Part shown: positions 4,715 through 5,552 of the stretch, in pieces | How the letters are laid out: the number at the start of each line of letters is the position of its first letter | Numbering within the stretch: position 1 is the stretch's first letter | Source: an uncultured Acidobacteriota bacterium | GTDB taxonomy: Bacteria > Acidobacteriota > Blastocatellia > Pyrinomonadales > Pyrinomonadaceae | Direction: 5' to 3' | Assembly: GCA_902826505.1 (NCBI GenBank) | Contig: CADEFG010000368.1 | Span: 1-5,552 of the forward strand | Length of the DNA stretch: 5,552 nucleotides | Notes under the pieces: generated by a model | Seen by the model: only the letters and a program-made list of their open reading frames with translations | Told to the model about the DNA's origin: nothing | Database searches by the model: none | Position numbers and translations under genes: made by a program

Positions 4715-5552
4715 ATGAAAAAAATATTGCTTATTTTAACGATCACGCTATTTACCTATTCGGCTTTCGCGGCTGACGGCGATTTAGATACGAGTTTTGC
4801 AGGCAGCGGTTTTGTTAACGAAACTTTTACCGGCGGATTTTTGTCGCGGCATAACAGCGTCGTCATACAGCCTGACGGTAAAATCATTTCTGCCGGACAA
4901 TCTATCAACAATGTTACTTTTACCGGCGATTTTTCGCTCGTTCGTTATAATTCGGACGGCTCGCTCGACACGACATTCGGCACTGGCGGGCGACTCTACG
5001 CCGATGTCGGCGGAAGAAACGATACTTTTCCGACGCTTCTGCTTCAGGCGGACGGAAAAATCGTTCTCGTCGGCATCAGCAAAAACGAACAAGACCGTAA
5101 TTTGATTTCGATCTTTCGTTTTAACAGCAACGGCACGACCGACACTTCTTTCGGCACAGACGGCGTAACGCTTTCGGCTTTTACGACGAGCGGTTCGCGC
5201 GGCGACACGCCGAGCGACGCGATTTTGCAGCCCGACGGAAAAATCGTCGTGACGGGCGCGTGGCAGGGAACGGCTTTCTGCGTCGGGCGTTTTAATTCAA
5301 ACGGCGCGGTTGATAACTCTTTCGGGACGAACGGAAATTTTTGCGCGACGACTTCGCCGGCGGGAACGGGTTTGATGAATTCGATTGCGCTTCAACCGGA
5401 CGGCAAGATCGTGGTCGGCGGCGAATTTACGACTTCTTTCACCGTGCCGTTCGATTTTATCGTTTTTCGTTTTAACGCGAACGGCGCACTCGACACGGGC
5501 TTTGACGGCGACGGCTACGCGATGACGGATTTTAATTCATCGTTTGACGAAG
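4715..5552 (+). CDS. Secreted delta-60 repeat (DUF5122) beta-propeller-like protein, 3' end outside window
   Basis: The first 279 residues are visible. An N-terminal signal peptide, with lysines at 2-3, a hydrophobic core at about 4-14 and an AFA|A site after residue 19, sends it out of the cytoplasm. The mature part is built of units of about 55-60 residues. Each has a QPDGKI strand (52-57, 111-116 as QADGKI, 172-177, 227-232) followed by R(F/Y)NxNGxxDxxFG (77-89, 135-147, 192-204, 252-264, the last ending FD). A half-unit, DGDLDTSFAGSG at 21-32, opens the mature chain and may close the propeller ring with the last unit. Such proteins often run on for many units and end in a sorting or adhesion domain, which is not visible here. 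Ligand and function are unknown; an outer-surface or extracellular role is inferred. It is divergent from the sigma gene and may be under its control. Confidence 0.92.
   Translation, partial: MKKILLILTITLFTYSAFAADGDLDTSFAGSGFVNETFTGGFLSRHNSVVIQPDGKIISAGQSINNVTFTGDFSLVRYNSDGSLDTTFGTGGRLYADVGGRNDTFPTLLLQADGKIVLVGISKNEQDRNLISIFRFNSNGTTDTSFGTDGVTLSAFTTSGSRGDTPSDAILQPDGKIVVTGAWQGTAFCVGRFNSNGAVDNSFGTNGNFCATTSPAGTGLMNSIALQPDGKIVVGGEFTTSFTVPFDFIVFRFNANGALDTGFDGDGYAMTDFNSSFDE

Noticed and set aside
4784..5105. Paired open frames on both strands within the delta-60 gene
   Set aside because: The signal peptide and four QxDGKI/RFN repeat units in the 4715 frame account for this DNA; the alternatives have no recognisable domain.

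Overview
The window carries four protein genes of clear family and one very small membrane-protein gene. Everything here points to a Gram-negative bacterium that makes menaquinone by the futalosine route and uses many 'ECF sigma factor plus membrane Ser/Thr kinase' pairs. Together with the secreted delta-60 (DUF5122) protein and moderate GC, this best fits Acidobacteriota (Blastocatellia/Pyrinomonadaceae-like). That placement is an inference from gene families, not from a marker gene.

Layout. Positions 1-929 (minus) hold the first 309 residues of mqnC, a radical-SAM menaquinone enzyme cut by the window edge. Positions 930-1181 are a divergent intergenic region with a heptanucleotide repeat array, several palindromes and a consensus TATAAT box. 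Positions 1182-1286 (plus) encode a 34-residue single-pass membrane peptide with a strong Shine-Dalgarno. It converges tail to tail, with a 2-base gap, on a large minus-strand gene (1289-3862) for a PknB-type kinase with one membrane segment and a TPR-rich C-terminal half. Upstream of the kinase, after a 147-base spacer with a long imperfect hairpin, lies an ECF sigma factor gene (4010-4573, minus). The two probably form a sigma-then-kinase operon. Positions 4574-4714 are a second divergent intergenic region, and 4715-5552 (plus) begin a secreted beta-propeller-like protein made of delta-60 repeats, cut by the right edge.

How the genes may work together. The sigma factor has no visible anti-sigma gene, and its neighbour is a kinase, as in known ECF systems switched on by phosphorylation. 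Both sides of the sigma/delta-60 divergent region carry a TTTGAAC element followed 14-15 bases later by TTCT, facing each gene. This suggests that the sigma factor could read both its own operon and the secreted protein gene; this is a hypothesis only.

The most unusual structural signal is a pair of 7-base tandem arrays, each with exactly four copies. Both lie inside the kinase reading frame, in the loop between the N- and C-terminal parts of the kinase C-lobe. A third, unrelated heptamer array lies in front of mqnC. These look like cyanobacterial-type short tandem repeat elements, here tolerated inside a conserved enzyme.
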